Positions 23,392-30,609 of a DNA stretch of 31,837 nt are shown piece after piece. The stretch is from Syntrophaceae bacterium UBA6252 (GTDB taxonomy: Bacteria > Desulfobacterota > Syntrophia > Syntrophales > UBA6807): assembly GCA_002441265.1 (NCBI GenBank), contig DJVQ01000053.1, positions 56,481 through 88,317 of the forward strand. The letters are read 5' to 3'. The notes beneath the pieces were generated by a model, which did no database searches, had not been told where the DNA came from, and saw only the letters and a list, made by a program, of their open reading frames with translations. Position 1 is the stretch's first letter; the number at the start of each line of letters is the position of its first letter. A program made the translations under genes and the position numbers.

Positions 23392-23420
23392 TTGAAAATT
23401 ATCATATACAGAAATATTTT
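23392..23420 (+). promoter_or_regulatory. Candidate promoter for the C_GCAxxG_C_C gene
   Basis: TTGAAA (23392-23397) and TATTTT (23415-23420) are 17 bases apart in a markedly AT-rich patch directly after R7. The gene starts about 60 bases downstream. Confidence 0.5.
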
Positions 23421-23480
23421 TCATTTGAATTATGAGTCAATTCCGTTCAGCATGCGGTAAATCAATCTGGAGGTTTGACG

Positions 23481-23918
23481 ATGCCGAAGGAAGAACTGGA
23501 AAAGAAGGCTTTCGATCTCTTCGACGGCGGCTTCTGCTGTTCGGAGGCGATATCGAGAACGATCGTCGACCGCTTCGCCGAGCATCCGGAGGGCTATTCG
23601 GTCAGGGTGGCCTCGGGTTTCTGCGGCGGGCTCGGCAGAAGCCATGAAGACGTCTGCGGCGCACTGACGGGAGGCGTCCTCGCGGCGGGATACCTGCTGG
23701 GGAGGACGGAGCCGGGCAGGGACATCGGCGAGGCGAGCCGGGTCATCTCCGAATTCCGCCGGCGGTTTCTGGAGACCTTCGGATCGACGAACTGCGCCGT
23801 CCTTCTGCAGCGGCTGGGGGAACAGGAGAAGGGCATCAAGTGCAAGCGGATGACGGCGCAGGCGGCGGGAATGCTCTCGGACATTCTCGAGAAAACGATC
23901 GGCCGGCGGGAAGGGTAG
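23481..23918 (+). CDS. C_GCAxxG_C_C family redox-type cysteine protein
   Basis: The 145-residue soluble protein has the spaced Cys pattern of this family: FDGGFCCSEAI, then ASGFCGGLGR, EDVCGALTGGVLAAGYLLGR, and later NCAVLL and IKCKR. The family is thought to be redox-active or metal-binding, but no defined function is known to me. GGAGG at 23469-23473 is seven bases from the ATG at 23481; the TTG at 23475 is too close to it. It lies 37 bases before the metallo-hydrolase gene and may be co-transcribed with it. Confidence 0.88.
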   Translation: MPKEELEKKAFDLFDGGFCCSEAISRTIVDRFAEHPEGYSVRVASGFCGGLGRSHEDVCGALTGGVLAAGYLLGRTEPGRDIGEASRVISEFRRRFLETFGSTNCAVLLQRLGEQEKGIKCKRMTAQAAGMLSDILEKTIGRREG

Positions 23919-23955
23919 GGGGACGGGGACGGTCCCGTCATCGCGGAGGTGCCTC

Positions 23956-24699
23956 ATGAACGGAATCGAGGTCCGATTTCTGGGTTGCGGCGACGCCTTC
24001 GGAAGCGGCGGCAGGCTCCAGAGCTGCATCCATGTCAGCCATGACGGCGGCCGGTTCCTGATCGACTGCGGGGCCTCCTGCCTGATCGGAATGAGCCGGT
24101 TCGGAGTCGAGCCGAACGACATCGGCCTCATCGTCGTCTCCCATCTGCACGGGGACCACTACGGCGGGATCCCGTTCCTCGTCAACGCTTCCCAGATCGC
24201 CTTCGGGCGCACGGAGCCCCTCACGGTTCTCGGTCCCCCGGGGACGAAAGACGTTCTCGTCAGGGCGATGGAGATCCTGTTTCCCGGATCTTCGCGGGTC
24301 GCGCGGAAGTTCGCGCTCCATGTCGGGGAATTCTCGGACCGCGAAACGGTGACCGCGTGCGGGATCGCCGTGACGCCCTACCGGAACATCCATCCCCAGG
24401 CCGATCCCTCCTTCGCGCTGCGGATCGGCTGCCGCGGCAGGATCATCGGCTATTCCGGCGACACCCAGTGGACGGACGCCCTTCTGGACGTCGCCCGGGG
24501 GGCGGATCTTTTCATCGCCGAGGCGTATAGTTACGGGAAACAGGCGAGGGGACACATGGACTACGTCACCCTGATGAACCATTACGGCGAAACCGAGGCG
24601 AAACGTCTCGTCCTGACCCATATGGGCCGCGAAATGCTTTCCATGTGCGGTAAAGCGGATTGCGAGTGCGCCGAGGACGGAAAAAGGATTCTCCTGTAG
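23956..24699 (+). CDS. MBL-fold metallo-hydrolase, RNase Z-like
   Basis: The 247-residue protein has the metallo-beta-lactamase fold with start VRFLGCGDAFGSGGRLQSC, the zinc motif SHLHGDHYGG, a later ligand region with IIGYSGDTQW and the His of LVLTHMGREM. The overall order is that of RNase Z or arylsulfatase-like MBL proteins, but the flexible exosite arm that binds tRNA in RNase Z is absent. It also has a C-terminal cluster of Cys (MCGKADCECAED), which is unusual. GGAGGT five bases from the ATG supports the start. The substrate is unknown; phosphodiester or lipid-derived substrates are both possible. Confidence 0.88.
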   Translation: MNGIEVRFLGCGDAFGSGGRLQSCIHVSHDGGRFLIDCGASCLIGMSRFGVEPNDIGLIVVSHLHGDHYGGIPFLVNASQIAFGRTEPLTVLGPPGTKDVLVRAMEILFPGSSRVARKFALHVGEFSDRETVTACGIAVTPYRNIHPQADPSFALRIGCRGRIIGYSGDTQWTDALLDVARGADLFIAEAYSYGKQARGHMDYVTLMNHYGETEAKRLVLTHMGREMLSMCGKADCECAEDGKRILL

Positions 24700-24732
24700 C
24701 CGCGTCGGAAGGATCGGCGTGCCCTTCCGCGG
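24700..24732. other. GC-rich hairpin in the convergent gap between the MBL and flavoprotein genes
   Basis: CCGC (24700-24703) plus GGAAGG (24707-24712) pair with CCTTCC (24723-24728) plus GCGG (24729-24732). It starts immediately after the MBL stop codon. There is no T-run, so it is at best a weak or Rho-assisted terminator for either gene. Confidence 0.4.
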
Positions 24733-24756
24733 CCCTGACGGGCGGTGCCGGGCCCC

Positions 24757-25896
24757 CTATCCCCTGGACAGGCAGGTGACGAGCCGGACCATGCTCCGGT
24801 AGAAGCACTGCTTGTGGCCGATGTCTCCCCGGATCAGCTTCGTGAAGATGCTGTTGATGTGGGTGTTCCGCACGATATGACTGAAACTCAGCCGCAGGTT
24901 GTAGTAGAAGAACCTGGCCATGAGGTACGAATAGTCCAGGTCCCTCCCGAGTTTCTCGTTGATGTCTTTCGTGTAGGTCTTGATGTTGCCGTATTCGACG
25001 AGACGGTCGATGATGGATTTCGCGGCGATCTTTGCGCTTTCGATGGCGAAATAGATGCCCTCGCCGAAAAAGGGATCGGTGATGCCGCCGGCGTCTCCGA
25101 CCAGGTAGATCCGGTTCGAACCGTAGCTTTTTCTGGATCTCCCGAGCGGGATGGGATGCCCGTGAACGCTGATGCTCTCGTAATCCCGGAGGATCGGGTT
25201 CTTTTCAATGTAGTCGAAAAGCCGTTTCCTGATGTCCGGCATGCTCCAGAGCATGCTGTACATGCCGATCGACAGGTGGTCGCTCTTGGGGAAGATCCAT
25301 GCGTACCCCTTGGGGACGACGCCGAAATCGAAGGTGCTGTAAGGCCCCTGCTTCTCGAACTTTTTGTCGGGAACGTAGATTTCGGCGGAAATGGCGATCC
25401 CTTTCCGTATCGATCTGGAATGATCGATGATCTTCGCGACCGTGCTGTTCGCCCCGTCCGCGCCGACCACGAACGACGCGTGAAACGACCCGTGGTTCGT
25501 CCTCACCGTGCACCGCGAGGGCGTCTCCTCGATGCCCCGCATCTCCGTGCCTTCCAGGACCGTGACGCCCTTTTTCCCGGCCTCGTTCACGATGAGGGAG
25601 TCGAACCTGTCCCGCATCACCATCCAGCCGACGCTGTTCTCGGGGGCGATGGTGATGAAGTCGTCGATGTCGTAGGCGATGTAGGCCCCCTCCGTCCTGA
25701 CTTCCAGGGCCTCTGAAACGTCGAATTCGATGTTGCTCACCACCTTGGACGGTATGCCGCCGCCGCAGGCCTTGTATCTCGTCAGCCTGTCCTTCTCCAG
25801 GAGGAGGACGGACAGCCCTTTCTTGGCGAGCAGGTATGCGCAATACCCTCCCGCGGGTCCGGCACCCACAACGGCTACATCGAAATGATCCATCAT
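24757..25896 (-). CDS. Geranylgeranyl-reductase-family FAD-dependent oxidoreductase
   Basis: The 379-residue flavoprotein begins with a dinucleotide fold VAVVGAGPAGGYCAYLLAKKG. It then has YKACGGGIP (the conserved Cys-Gly loop of the family), VVGADGANSTVAK and YLVGDAGGITDPFFGEGIYFA (second FAD motif). Relatives reduce isoprenoid double bonds of lipids or quinones, or hydroxylate. In a bacterium with this gene set, isoprenoid side chains such as menaquinone are a plausible substrate; that is inference. Two adjacent ATGs (25896 and 25893) compete and neither has a good ribosome site. It stands alone, with repeat R8 and the promoter of the acyl-CoA operon upstream. Confidence 0.88.
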   Translation of the reverse strand: MMDHFDVAVVGAGPAGGYCAYLLAKKGLSVLLLEKDRLTRYKACGGGIPSKVVSNIEFDVSEALEVRTEGAYIAYDIDDFITIAPENSVGWMVMRDRFDSLIVNEAGKKGVTVLEGTEMRGIEETPSRCTVRTNHGSFHASFVVGADGANSTVAKIIDHSRSIRKGIAISAEIYVPDKKFEKQGPYSTFDFGVVPKGYAWIFPKSDHLSIGMYSMLWSMPDIRKRLFDYIEKNPILRDYESISVHGHPIPLGRSRKSYGSNRIYLVGDAGGITDPFFGEGIYFAIESAKIAAKSIIDRLVEYGNIKTYTKDINEKLGRDLDYSYLMARFFYYNLRLSFSHIVRNTHINSIFTKLIRGDIGHKQCFYRSMVRLVTCLSRG

Positions 25897-26115
25897 GATA
25901 TCTTACTGACCTTCCTCGAGAAAATTCGTTCCGTCCGCGCCGGTGACCACCCCGCGGCACGTCGCGAAACCTCCGCACAGATACCGACCTATCAGCTTTT
26001 TGTGCCCGTGTCCAAAAGTATTTTGAGGGAAAGCCCCGTGGAGCGCTTCGCCCCTCCGGTGCGGGACGGAACGGCGGGTTCGGCGCTCCCGGAAGGTCTC
26101 CCGTATTTGAACATC

Positions 26116-26277
26116 GACAAACCCGTAAAAAAGCCAAATCAAAGCTTTTACGAACGGCAAAGTAAAAAGATCCAGAGGCAAGGCGCCCGAATCCCGAGGA
26201 CCGAGGCGTACTTTTGGTACGCCGGAGGGACGAGGGAAGAAGGGCAACGCAGCATAGGGACTTTTTACTTTGTCGTC
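26116..26277 (-). repeat. R8: dispersed palindromic element, best-preserved hairpin
   Basis: The left edge is GACAAACCCGTAAAAAAGCC at 26116. The right edge, read on the minus strand from 26277, is GACGACAAAGTAAAAAGTCC, giving clear inverted ends. The central hairpin is perfect: GGCGTAC (26205-26211) and GTACGCC (26217-26223) around TTTTG. It lies in the 522-bp gap between the divergent flavoprotein and acyl-CoA operons. No gene is seen in the rest of that gap (25897-26115). Confidence 0.9.
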
Positions 26278-26298
26278 AATATCGGGTTTGAATTTGAC

Positions 26299-26360
26299 TT
26301 GACAACCTCGGGGAGAAAGGGTATGGGTTCAATCATATGATTGAATCAAACGGTTGAATC
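26299..26360 (+). promoter_or_regulatory. Promoter and palindromic operator of the beta-oxidation-type operon
   Basis: TTGACA (26299-26304) and TATGGG (26322-26327) are 17 bases apart. Directly after the -10 lies a perfect 18-base palindrome, TTCAATCAT with ATGATTGAA (26328-26345). Its right half belongs to a direct repeat TTGAATC at 26341-26347 and 26354-26360. A dimeric repressor (TetR, GntR or MarR type, responding to an acyl-CoA) bound here would block transcription start. No regulator gene is adjacent. Confidence 0.65.
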
Positions 26361-26418
26361 CAGGCAACGGGATTTTGCTCCCCTGGGGCAATGTCTTCCT
26401 GAAAGGAGAAGGGGGATC

Positions 26419-27309
26419 ATGAAAGTGGAAAGAATGGCTGTCATCGGATCGGGGACGATGGGTCACGGGATCGCCCAGGCCGCCATATTCGCGGGCTACG
26501 AGGTCCGCCTGTACGACGTCGCCCGGGAGATGCTCGACAAGGCCCTGGGGATCATCAAGGGGAACATCGACAAGCGGTTTGTCGAGAAGGGAAAGATCTC
26601 ACGGGAGGAGGGGGACAGGATATTCAACCGGCTCGCCGCCGTGACGGATCTGGAGAAGGCGGCGGGGGATGCGGACTTCGTCATCGAGGCCGTTCCGGAG
26701 AACCTGGAACTGAAAAAGAAGATCTTCGCGCAGCTCGACAAGGCCTGTCCCGGGCACACGATCCTGGCCTCGAACACCTCGGTCCTGCCGGTGACGGCGA
26801 TCGCCGGGGCGACGGAGAGGAAGAGCCGGTGCATCGGGACCCATTTCTTCAATCCCGCGGCGGTCATGAAGCTCGTGGAAGTCGTTCTGCCCGTCGGCGT
26901 GGCCGAGGAAACGGTGGAAACGACGCTGGCCGTGTGCAGGAAAATGGGAAAGACGCCCGTCAGGGCCAAGGACATCCCGGGATTCATCGTGAACCGCCTT
27001 CTCGCGGGGCTGTACATGGAAGCGGCCCAGATGGTCCTGGAGGGCGCGGCCACGGCGGAGGAGATCGACACGGCGATGAAACTCGGGGCGGGCCATCCCA
27101 TGGGTCCCTGCGAGCTTGCCGATTTCGGCGGGTTCGACGTCATCCAGATGGCGACCGACGCCATTTTCGATTACACGCACAAGGAATCGGACCGGCTCAA
27201 CATCCTTTACCGGAAGATGCTGGAAGCCGGCCGTCTGGGCCGGAAAAACGGCAAAGGATTCTATGATTATCTCCCCGACGGGACGAAAAAGCCTTTCAAG
27301 ATCTTCTGA
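26419..27309 (+). CDS. 3-hydroxyacyl-CoA (3-hydroxybutyryl-CoA) dehydrogenase
   Basis: It oxidises 3-hydroxyacyl-CoA with NAD in the third beta-oxidation step, or runs in reverse. The 296 residues start MKVERMAVIGSGTMGHGIAQ (NAD fold, GxGxxG). IGTHFFNPAAVMKLVEVV holds the catalytic His, and DIPGFIVNRLLAGLYMEA and GAGHPMGPCELADFGG are the C-terminal dimer domain. It is the short, single-function type. The frame is open from 26341, but AAGGAG and GGGGG precede the ATG at 26419 and homology starts there. First gene of the operon. Confidence 0.95.
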   Translation: MKVERMAVIGSGTMGHGIAQAAIFAGYEVRLYDVAREMLDKALGIIKGNIDKRFVEKGKISREEGDRIFNRLAAVTDLEKAAGDADFVIEAVPENLELKKKIFAQLDKACPGHTILASNTSVLPVTAIAGATERKSRCIGTHFFNPAAVMKLVEVVLPVGVAEETVETTLAVCRKMGKTPVRAKDIPGFIVNRLLAGLYMEAAQMVLEGAATAEEIDTAMKLGAGHPMGPCELADFGGFDVIQMATDAIFDYTHKESDRLNILYRKMLEAGRLGRKNGKGFYDYLPDGTKKPFKIF

Positions 27310-27395
27310 CGGGACGGATCGTCGCCGGAGGTCCTCTCCGGGGGACGGGAACGAACGCGCCGGGCGCGGCGCCATGGAGAAACAGGGGGAACGAC

Positions 27396-28181
27396 ATGGA
27401 GTATCAGGATATCCGTCTGGAAATCAAGAACAGGGTGGCCACCATCACCATCGACAGGCCGAAGGTGCTCAACGCCATCCGCCTGGAAACGATGCTGGAA
27501 ATCGAACATGTCCTCGAAACCCATGAGAACGACCCCGAGGTCCGCGTGATCGTCATCACCGGGGCGGGGGACAAGGCGTTCGTGTCCGGCGGCGACATCT
27601 CCATCATGGGGGCCTCGGAGGGATACATCGACATCCTCAAGACCCTCCCCAGGGGACAGGCCATCACGTCGATGATCGAGAACTACCCCAAGCCGGTGAT
27701 CGCGCGGGTCAACGGCATCGCCCTCGGCGGCGGCACGGAGCTCGCCCTTTCCTGCGACATCCGGATCGCCTCGGACAAGGCGATCATGGGCGTCCCCGAG
27801 ATCAGGCTGGGGATCATCCCCGGATACGGCGGAACGCAGCGGCTGCCGCGGCTCGTCGGGGCGGGAATGGCGAAGAGGCTGGTCCTCACGGGGGACCACA
27901 TCAGCGCCCAGGAGGCGTTGCGGATCGGGCTGGTGGAGGAGGTGGTTCCCGCCGCCGAGCTGGACAACGCCGTGGGGAAGCTCGCATCCAAACTCGCCGA
28001 GCGGCCGCCCGTCGCCCTTCACATGGGCAAGGTCGCCATCAACAGCGGCATCCAGGCGGATCTCAAGACGGGCCTGGAAATCGAGGCGCGGTGCTTCGCC
28101 CTGTGTTTCGGCACGAAGGACAAGACGGAAGGGATGAACGCGTTTCTGCAGAAAAGGAAACCCGAGTTCCAGGGACGGTAG
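27396..28181 (+). CDS. Enoyl-CoA hydratase (crotonase)
   Basis: The 261-residue crotonase-fold protein has the oxyanion-hole motifs KAFVSGGDIS and GIALGGGTELALSCDI. Both catalytic glutamates of true hydratases are present, one in GGTELAL and one in VPEIRLGIIPGYGGTQRL. It should therefore hydrate 2-enoyl-CoA to 3-hydroxyacyl-CoA, the step before the dehydrogenase encoded just upstream. The ATG at 27396 follows AGGGGGA. The gap of 86 bases to the upstream gene holds no structure that I can see. Confidence 0.94.
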   Translation: MEYQDIRLEIKNRVATITIDRPKVLNAIRLETMLEIEHVLETHENDPEVRVIVITGAGDKAFVSGGDISIMGASEGYIDILKTLPRGQAITSMIENYPKPVIARVNGIALGGGTELALSCDIRIASDKAIMGVPEIRLGIIPGYGGTQRLPRLVGAGMAKRLVLTGDHISAQEALRIGLVEEVVPAAELDNAVGKLASKLAERPPVALHMGKVAINSGIQADLKTGLEIEARCFALCFGTKDKTEGMNAFLQKRKPEFQGR

Positions 28182-28251
28182 CCCCGGAGCGTTTCCCCAT
28201 GGAGCATCAATCCCCGGCGGAGCGAACCGCCGGATTCGAGAGGACGGGATC

Positions 28252-29436
28252 ATGAGAGAGGTAGTGATTGCAGACGGCGTGAGAACGCCCATCGGGCGGA
28301 TGGGAGGGTCCCTTTCCGCGTTCCGGCCGGAGGAGCTTGCGGCGTTCGCGCTCCGGGGGCTCCTGGACAAGACGAAGATCGACCCGGCCATCGTTGAGGA
28401 CGTCCTGGTCGGCCATGCGTGCACGAACAACGCGGCGGTGAACATCGGCCGCTGGGCGGTCCTGAAGGCGGGGTTTCCCCTGTCGGTGCCGGCGCAGACG
28501 GTGGAGCGGCAGTGCGGCTCCTCCCTGCAGGCGATCAACAGCGCCGCGGCGTTCATCGGGGCGGAATTCGGGGACGTGTGCATCGCCGGCGGTTGCGAGA
28601 GCTGGAGCAACCAGCCCTATCTCATGGAACGGCCCAGGCAGACCTTTTCCCTGGTTCCCCCCGCGTGGATCGTCCGGCAGACCGGTCCGGACGATGAGAC
28701 GAACGTGGCCATGGGGATCATCGCGGAGATCCTGGCGTCGGAATACGGAATCTCCCGGGAGGAGCAGGACCGGTTCGCGCTGCGGAGCCAGGAGCGGGCG
28801 ATCCGGGCCATCGAGTCGGGGTTTTTCAATGAGGAGATCGTGGCGGTGAAGGTTCCCCAGAGAAAAGGGGATCCGGTGGTCTTCGACCGGGACGAGCACC
28901 CCCGGGCGACCACCCTGGAGAAGCTCGCCGCTCTGAAGCCGGCCTTCAGGAAGGGCGGGACGGTGACGGCGGGAAATTCGTCGGGGCTGAACGACGGCGG
29001 CGTGGCGGTCCTCGTGATGTCCGGGGACCGGTGCGCGGGGCTGGGGTTGAAGCCGCTCGGACGGTTCGTGGGCTGCGCCCTCGGGGCCCGGGAGCCGAAA
29101 TACATGGGGATCGCGCCGGTCATCGCCGTCAGGAAGGTCCTGGAACGGACGGGCCTCAAGCTCGAGGACATGGACGTGGTCGAGTGCAACGAGGCGTTCG
29201 CGTCGCAGACCCTGGCGGTGATGAAGATTCTCGAGAGGGAAGGTCACGGGGTCGATCCGGAGAAATGGAACCCCAACGGGGGCGCCATCGCCTTCGGCCA
29301 TCCCAACGGCATGTCCGGCGGCCGCCTGGCACTGGCGGTTCTCCGTCAGCTTCAAAGGACGAACGGCCGTTACGGGCTGGCGACGCTGTGCATCGGCGGG
29401 GGCCAGGGCGTCGCGACCATATTCGAACGGCTTTAG
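28252..29436 (+). CDS. Thiolase (acetyl-CoA acetyltransferase family)
   Basis: The 394-residue enzyme has the acylation nucleophile Cys88 in VERQCGSSLQA, the His350 motif NPNGGAIAFGHPNGMSGGRL and the second Cys380 in ATLCIGGGQG. The catalytic set is complete. It cleaves 3-oxoacyl-CoA with CoA, or condenses two acyl-CoAs. The usual CSSG is CGSS here, a mild variation. With the dehydrogenase and hydratase it forms a complete beta-oxidation set apart from an acyl-CoA dehydrogenase. The stop overlaps the AGGAGG of the next gene. Confidence 0.95.
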   Translation: MREVVIADGVRTPIGRMGGSLSAFRPEELAAFALRGLLDKTKIDPAIVEDVLVGHACTNNAAVNIGRWAVLKAGFPLSVPAQTVERQCGSSLQAINSAAAFIGAEFGDVCIAGGCESWSNQPYLMERPRQTFSLVPPAWIVRQTGPDDETNVAMGIIAEILASEYGISREEQDRFALRSQERAIRAIESGFFNEEIVAVKVPQRKGDPVVFDRDEHPRATTLEKLAALKPAFRKGGTVTAGNSSGLNDGGVAVLVMSGDRCAGLGLKPLGRFVGCALGAREPKYMGIAPVIAVRKVLERTGLKLEDMDVVECNEAFASQTLAVMKILEREGHGVDPEKWNPNGGAIAFGHPNGMSGGRLALAVLRQLQRTNGRYGLATLCIGGGQGVATIFERL

Positions 29437-29445
29437 GAGGATGAC

Positions 29446-30609
29446 ATGTCTGACCGGGTAGCGATCGTCGGAATCGCCCAGACCGTGTTTTCCCCGAAAC
29501 GGGCGGAAGCGAACTACGCCGAACTCGCGTACGAGGTGATCGAGCGGGTGCTGAAGGACACGGGCCTCGACATGGCGCGGGACATCGACAACAGCATCAG
29601 CTGCTCCCACGACATCTGGGACGGGCAGACCATCTCGGACATCGGGATCACCGACGTGATCGGCGGCCATCTCCGGAACGAGGAGAAGATGGCCATGGAC
29701 GGATCGACGGCGGTCTACTACGGCGCCGTGGGGATCCTGTCGGGGGAGTTCCGGTGCACCCTGCTGCTGGCCCACACGAAGATGTCCCAGACCAACCGGA
29801 ACATCGTGAACAACGACGCCTTCGACCCCATCTACACGCGGCTTCTCGGGTTCGACTACACGTCCGCGGCGGCGCTTCAGGCGCGGCGGTACATGCACGC
29901 GTACGGGATCATGGAGGAACACACCGCCGCGGTGGTGAGGAAGAATCTCGGAAACGCCGTGGACAACCCGCGCGCCCACAACAAGGGCCGTGTTTCCATG
30001 GACGAGATTCTCCGATCCCCCTTCGTATCCGACCCGATCCGGGCCATGGACATGGCGCCGGACACGGACGGCGCCGTCGCCATGGTGCTCGCCTCCGGGG
30101 AACGGGCGGCGGACATCACGGACACACCCGTGTGGATCCGGGGGATGGGCACGTGCTACGACGCCCATTATCTCGGGGACCGGGACCTGGCGGGGTGCAT
30201 GGCCCTGGAGCGGGCGGCCGCCCAGGCCTACAGGATGGCGGGAATCACGGATCCCCGTCAGGAGATCGACGTCGTCGAGCTGGCAGAGGAATTTTCCTAC
30301 CAGGAACTGCTGTGGACGGAGGGGCTCGGGATCTGCGGCCGGGGCGAGGGCGGAAAGCTCGTCGCGTCGGGCGTCACCGGGAGGAACGGGAAACTGCCCG
30401 TCAATCCTTCCGGCGGCCTTCTGTCGGGCGTTCCCGCCAATGTCATGGGCCTGAACCGCGTCGCCGAGGCGGCGCTGCAGGTCATGGGAAAAGCGGGGGA
30501 CTGCCAGGTTCCCGGCGTGAAATGCGCCGTCGCCCAGGGCCACAGCGGATTCTGCGGGCAGCACCATTGCGTCGTCGTACTGGGCGCGGACGGACGGAGG
30601 TCACGATGA
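29446..30609 (+). CDS. Thiolase-fold protein without catalytic Cys and His (SCP-x/lipid-transfer-protein type), first of a pair
   Basis: The 387-residue protein follows the SCP-x thiolase layout: start VAIVGIAQTVFSPKRAEANY, a Cys-loop region, and the NPSGGLLS motif near the end. The nucleophile position, CxTGSxA in active members, reads AMDGSTA (about 83-89), so Cys becomes Ala. The GHP motif after NPSGGLLS reads GVPANVMGL, so His becomes Val. It cannot use the normal thiolase mechanism. Relatives without Cys act with OB-fold DUF35 partners, for example steroid side-chain aldolase Ltp2, or as structural subunits such as those of benzoylsuccinyl-CoA thiolase. AGGAGG at 29435-29440 supports the ATG at 29446. 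Confidence 0.85.
   Translation: MSDRVAIVGIAQTVFSPKRAEANYAELAYEVIERVLKDTGLDMARDIDNSISCSHDIWDGQTISDIGITDVIGGHLRNEEKMAMDGSTAVYYGAVGILSGEFRCTLLLAHTKMSQTNRNIVNNDAFDPIYTRLLGFDYTSAAALQARRYMHAYGIMEEHTAAVVRKNLGNAVDNPRAHNKGRVSMDEILRSPFVSDPIRAMDMAPDTDGAVAMVLASGERAADITDTPVWIRGMGTCYDAHYLGDRDLAGCMALERAAAQAYRMAGITDPRQEIDVVELAEEFSYQELLWTEGLGICGRGEGGKLVASGVTGRNGKLPVNPSGGLLSGVPANVMGLNRVAEAALQVMGKAGDCQVPGVKCAVAQGHSGFCGQHHCVVVLGADGRRSR

Noticed and set aside
23920..23940. GGGACGG..GGTCCC-like palindrome before the MBL gene as a copy of the motif at the window start
   Set aside because: Only a short GGGAC/GTCCC match is shared, which is expected by chance in GC-rich DNA.
25897..26115. Possible remnant gene between the flavoprotein gene and R8
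   Set aside because: Open frames here show no family motif, no ribosome site and no similarity to neighbours that I can see.
28207..30567. A 786-codon minus-strand open frame, and frames of 522, 544, 400 and 505 codons at 6079-7647, 7674-9308, 13450-14652 and 30297-31814
   Set aside because: Each lies exactly opposite a recognised gene with intact motifs, and the antisense products have the same artificial composition.
29754..30605. Upstream extension of the second thiolase-like gene to a 673-residue protein
   Set aside because: This part overlaps the first thiolase-like gene in another frame and is low-complexity. GGAGGT and the ATGA overlap at 30606 mark the true start.
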